Positions 59,901-64,000 of a DNA stretch of 64,000 nt are shown piece by piece (the first letter of the stretch is position 1; each line of letters starts with the position of its first letter). Source of the DNA: Bugula neritina. Taxonomy: Eukaryota; Bryozoa; Gymnolaemata; Cheilostomatida; Bugulidae. Under the pieces are notes generated by a model. It was not told where the DNA came from and searched no databases. It saw nothing but the letters and a program-made list of their open reading frames with translations. Position numbers and translations under genes: made by a program. The stretch lies in assembly GCA_964035545.1 (NCBI GenBank), contig OZ037765.1:21026495-21090494 (forward strand). Direction: 5' to 3'.

Positions 59901-62900
59901 TTAAATAATTTGAAATTGTCTTGTCTTACATTTTTTTTCGTCGCAAAAAGAAATTGTGGGCTGCTTATAGAATAAAATGTAATAATTCTAAGTATTTTCA
60001 CCCATGAAAACAATTTTTTTTAAGTCAGCCAGCTTTGGGCTCCATCTAAGAATTTGTATTAAAATGTTGATAAACGCTGCTAAATCTAATTAATGAATAA
60101 GTTTGATGCTTTTAAGTATTTGAAAACTCCATTCTGATAAAAAATGTGATAAATCCTAAAGCTAGTTGTTTCGAATTAATAGCAAACCTACGTCAATGCC
60201 TAGTTTGACCTAGTTAAAAGTAAAGTAAAATGTTGGGTAGTTACCTCAACTTCATAAGAAAGCAACCTTTCACTGACTTCAACAACAGCAGCTGCTCCGT
60301 ACCTGGCAGTTAGTTTTGCTAAAATTTCTTAAGTTTTTGATCGACAAGACAAATCAACCATTTTCATCATATGCATAAATAAGTTACCGCCATAAGCAGT
60401 CTAGCCAAAATTGTTCAGCTTTTTACTGAATCGCTCAAAAACTTTTGAAATTGAAAATCAGAACTTATAGATTTTGGTTACAATTTACTTGACTTTTTGT
60501 TGGTTTAGTTTTATTCAATGCAGCCATGTGGTGAAGATATGTAAATAATAAAAGTTTAGGGCTAATACATTTTACCTGTGTGTACATTTAACATGACATG
60601 TTGAGCAGTATAATCACACCTTATATGCTACTTCTTGTTGTTTGTTCATGAAAACATATTGCAGAGCTTTAATCATTAGAAAATGAGTAGTTTGTGTAAT
60701 CAAGATCTGCACTTGAAGGTTTTTGTGAATAAAATCCTTGAATTCTGCTTTGTTTAAAAATTCTTGCATTAAAAAATTGCTTCCACAATAGAAAGGGTTA
60801 AAGTGTTGTTTAAATTCATGATCTATGGTTAAATAATATTATTTAAATAATACCTTTCTGCCGATTTTATCTTCCTATATCGTAGAATATGTGTTACAGT
60901 GTACTAAACATTATGTAAGCCTCAAGTTTGCTGTGTAAAAATTCCTGGTGAAAGAAGTTTTGAACTTTATTTAAATGACATCAAAATATTTATACTTTTT
61001 ATGGTATCAGTTACACCTGACAGAGGGGTGCCTATTCTGTAATTATTCTGAGCTCTGAAATGAGTCATTTGAAAAGTAAAAATTGAATTTCATCAATAAA
61101 AGTTAGAAAATTGTTATTTGACTGGTTTAGGTTTTGACACCTATTTTCATGGAACAATTTCTATCATTTCAAAAAATCTAATTGATAGCTGCCGTCTTCT
61201 TTAGGCTTGTTTATTCAGATATTTATTCACAATTTATTATCTCAGCCTGTAAGTATATTTTCCAATAATAGCAGACCCTAGTTTTTAATTTCAGGACATT
61301 TTAAATAGTTTAGTCTCTGTAACAATGCTTTTAGCATAGATTTTTATACTAACCATAGCAGTGCATGTCAAATCACACACTTGATACGTTTACAGGATAA
61401 TTTTGTGGAGGCTCATCCACATGACTACCGACATGGTGGGGTTAAGGCCGTCTGTTGGTCAGCGGGCTGTCAGCACCTTCTTACTACTGGACGAACAGAC
61501 GGAATACTCACCTGCTACACCTGGAAGTATGTCTCTAGTTGCTATATTGATATTCTGACAGTTGCATAGTATTATGCTAGTATGTAGTGTAGTCCAGGAG
61601 GTAGAAGTTCTGGTTTAGTATGATATATATTGGTGGATCCAGCCCTCTTTTTGCCCTTGTTTGATGCTGAGAAGGGTATCAGTATAATTGCTATACAGTA
61701 CCACTAAAACCCTTCAAACTAAGATTTAGCATAATTTGATGAAATTCCTAACTATTCGCTCAAAACCTTTACTATTTGTTTTCTCATAACAGTCGTATCT
61801 AAAAATTTTTGAGAGATTATAGAGTAGTTCAATGTGGAAAGATAATATTAATTAGTTATCTTCAATTTCATCATCAGGATGAGAAAAAAAATTGTTACTT
61901 ACTATATAAGAATGCATCTCTTTGAGCTGTTTGACTTTTGTCAATCCTTTACCACTCTTGATTTTATTCAGTTTCACCCCTCACGGTGAGAGTAAAGGGA
62001 ACTCTGCTATGGCACACGCTAAGGCTAGGATGACTCAGATGTCATCAGTTATACATGCCGAGAAAGATGCTGTCAAAGGCATGAGTGATTGGGCACCAGA
62101 AGCTAGCAAGACTTCCATGGAGTCCAGCCATGTAAGTATATGAATAGATCTAACCTTCTTTAACTTCATTTAGTATGTAGTGGGTAATGTTATAGTATTT
62201 ATTTTTCAAGTGCTTACAAAGTTTTATTTATGAAGTTGTAGGAAAGATTAGATACAGTCCTACATGCTACTTACTACTTAAACTTTGTACTGTATATTCT
62301 TTGACAGTAATGTAAGGTGCAGTGGAACAAGTGTTAGAGATAACTACATTGAAACTTGACGACTTTGCTAAGAGCAATTGTTCTGAATTATTACAATATG
62401 TAACTTATCAAATGTGTCCACTCAATACCAGAAAAAGCTATCTGTACCTTTAGGCTATTTGGATAGAGAAGAATGCCTAAATTATCATTAATTCCAATAG
62501 ATTGTGTGATAGTAACAGAAAAAAACATATTAAATATTGGCTCAGTAGTAATACTAATAGATATACAACTTCATTTTATTGTATAAGTGCTTTTTTTACT
62601 TTGGCCACTTATAAAATATAGCTAAACGGAATTATTAATTCTTACCTGTGTATCGCTTGCTCTGCAATGTCTGTTTGTCTCCTAGCAAGGAAGTCCTGCA
62701 GAATCTCCAGCTCTCGAAGATCAGGTAGCACTTCCTCCTTCCCACAATGCCATGCTGTCTATTTTATAGATTTGTCAACATTTTTATTTACTCTTCCGCG
62801 CACTTACCCTTCCATAATTTGGTGTTTGCCACGTGATCTTCTATAAATTTGACATCTCTCGCCTGTTGACACTAGAATGTGCTTTTATCTAAGCTTCAAT

Positions 62901-63975
62901 TGTTTAAAATAATCTGGTCATTTATTACATAATTACAGGTTCCTGGCTGAAGTGTGATTATAATTGTCTATAAAACTAAGCTACTAATTCGATTATTCCT
63001 CACCTCAAGATACTTTCATTGCTCAATATGGTTTTATAAATATCATTTGTTTTGCAAGTTTTAGTTTGTTTTCAAATGTCACCTTTAATATATTCAATCA
63101 TGTCACAGTATAGTTTCGAGTCGCATCTTTGATGATGACTGAGTCATCCTGTATGGTGTGGAAAGGTGATGTTTGAAACTTACTGTTTTGTAAAACTGTC
63201 ATTTGACTTGAGCATAGCGCAATGCCATTAACCTGTCACTACATCTTGTGGAAGAAAACGTGATTTTAAACGTATTCAATGGGTAGTTGTATGCTAGAGA
63301 TTCATTCTGATTATAAGCTGAATATGAGAATTAGAAAATAAGAGCTTGTTTAATACCATCAGCAAAGAATTGTCAAATTGAAAACTGGGTTTCAACTTGT
63401 ATGTTGTAATGACAGTGCTGTGCATGCGACGGTATTATGCTTTATTTAAAATAAGTTATTGCGTTTTATGTAGTCCACTATGTCAAACATTGAGAGGGCT
63501 ATCAACAATGACGAGATATACAGCACCCCCACCCCTCTACCAAAGGCAGACACCACGTGGATTGAGGCTAGGGAGATTCTGGCTCATATTGACGAAGATA
63601 AGCAATATTCTGAAACTAAGAAAGATCTTCGATATGAGATCAGAGAAGTTCGGAGAGTGGTATGTCCCGTCACATTATGTCTAGCACCAGAATTACTTGT
63701 TCTCAGTCTAAAAAGCTCTTTGTTCCATTTATCGTCATATTTAAAACATGATGTTTTTGTTTTGATAATGTATATATGAAATTAGAATATGGAATTATTT
63801 GTGCACTAAAAGTGACTGTCTATTGCAAGTGGCTAATGTGGGCTTTTAGTTGCAAGGTTTGATGGAGAAGAATAAAACGGTGCCAGATATAGAGAAACTG
63901 CAGCACCATGACTTTGACCTGGATGTTGACGAGCAGCACCGACTACAGGCTACCGGAGATGCAGAAGTGAGCAGG
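53971..63975 (+). CDS. CFAP43: Cilia- and flagella-associated protein 43 (partial, 3' end off the right edge)
   Basis: CFAP43 is a WD40 and coiled-coil axonemal protein that, with CFAP44, tethers inner dynein arm I1/f to the doublet. Seventeen exons: 53971-53999, 54987-55237, 55424-55517, 55825-55992, 56185-56437, 56579-56809, 57080-57349, 57542-57771, 57905-58008, 58366-58515, 58943-59139, 59336-59485, 61396-61526, 61972-62131, 62686-62724, 63474-63659, 63850-63975. All join in phase; 923 codons are in the window, and the vertebrate protein has about 1660. Family marks include WVKGYDG near the start, INPANWRQISVAT, CWTPAGDILVGCEQGQLL, NGEIQVWSLNEG, SDDGNVIML, SPHGKWVASVGADG, TTWIEAREILAHIDEDKQY and TVPDIEKLQHHDFDLDVDEQHRLQ. 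The first ~740 residues are WD40 repeats; the later part is the start of the coiled coil. Exon 58943-59139 has a weak acceptor (AAG) and appears to use a GC donor. The 29-base first coding exon is the least certain. Confidence 0.94.
59682..59687 (+). other. Possible 6-nt microexon of CFAP43
   Basis: In the 1.9-kb intron 59486-61395 (phase 0), GAACAG is bounded by a T-rich stretch ending CAACAG and by the donor GTATGA. Inclusion would add Glu-Gln without changing frame. The pattern may be accidental, so it was left out of the CFAP43 exon list. Confidence 0.25.
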
Positions 63976-64000
63976 GTAAGTATTGCTTCACCACATAATA

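Overview
The window is AT-rich metazoan nuclear DNA. Every protein gene is broken into short exons (39 to 271 bases) by GT-AG introns, and the gene set (acyl-CoA synthetase, Pumilio, MICOS subunit, ankyrin protein, CFAP43) is typical of animals. The protein divergence, the many short inverted-repeat elements and the Ty3-type retroelement suggest an invertebrate, perhaps a spiralian, but the species cannot be named from sequence alone. Exon models were built by hand: each joins in a consistent reading phase and carries AG/GT-type splice signals unless stated. Known family proteins were compared from memory, not by a search.

Left to right: (1) 522-7042, minus strand, the first eleven coding exons of a medium-chain acyl-CoA synthetase (ACSM type), whose 3' end lies beyond the left edge; an inverted-repeat element sits in one intron. 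(2) 7043-15601, a gene-poor stretch with a small gag remnant, an internally deleted Ty3/gypsy LTR retrotransposon (9245-10817), low-complexity DNA and a second inverted-repeat element (15013-15400). (3) 15610-26303, plus strand, a complete 20-exon Pumilio gene of 1132 residues; its eight repeats keep the residues that read UGUAUAUA, and that exact 8-mer occurs in its presumed 3'UTR. (4) 30205-33346, plus strand, a six-exon MIC26/MIC27 (APOO/APOOL) MICOS subunit, followed at 34108-37883 by a five-exon gene for a 167-residue double-hairpin protein that looks like a strongly diverged tandem copy, because its last three introns match in phase and position. (5) 39734-50941, plus strand, an eight-exon single-pass membrane protein of 346 residues that I do not recognise. 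(6) 51635-52773, minus strand, a three-exon ankyrin protein resembling ANKRD66, convergent with the membrane protein gene and divergent from (7) 53971 to the right edge, plus strand, the first seventeen exons of CFAP43, a WD40 and coiled-coil axonemal protein.

The genes belong to different processes (fatty acid activation, mRNA control, cristae shape, cilia). The arrangements that may matter functionally are the tandem MICOS-like pair and the head-to-head ANKRD66-like/CFAP43 pair. Other points are two introns that seem to use GC donors, a minimal uORF overlapping the Pumilio start codon, a possible 6-nt microexon in CFAP43, and several families of terminal-inverted-repeat elements. I found no convincing tRNA, rRNA or CRISPR array.
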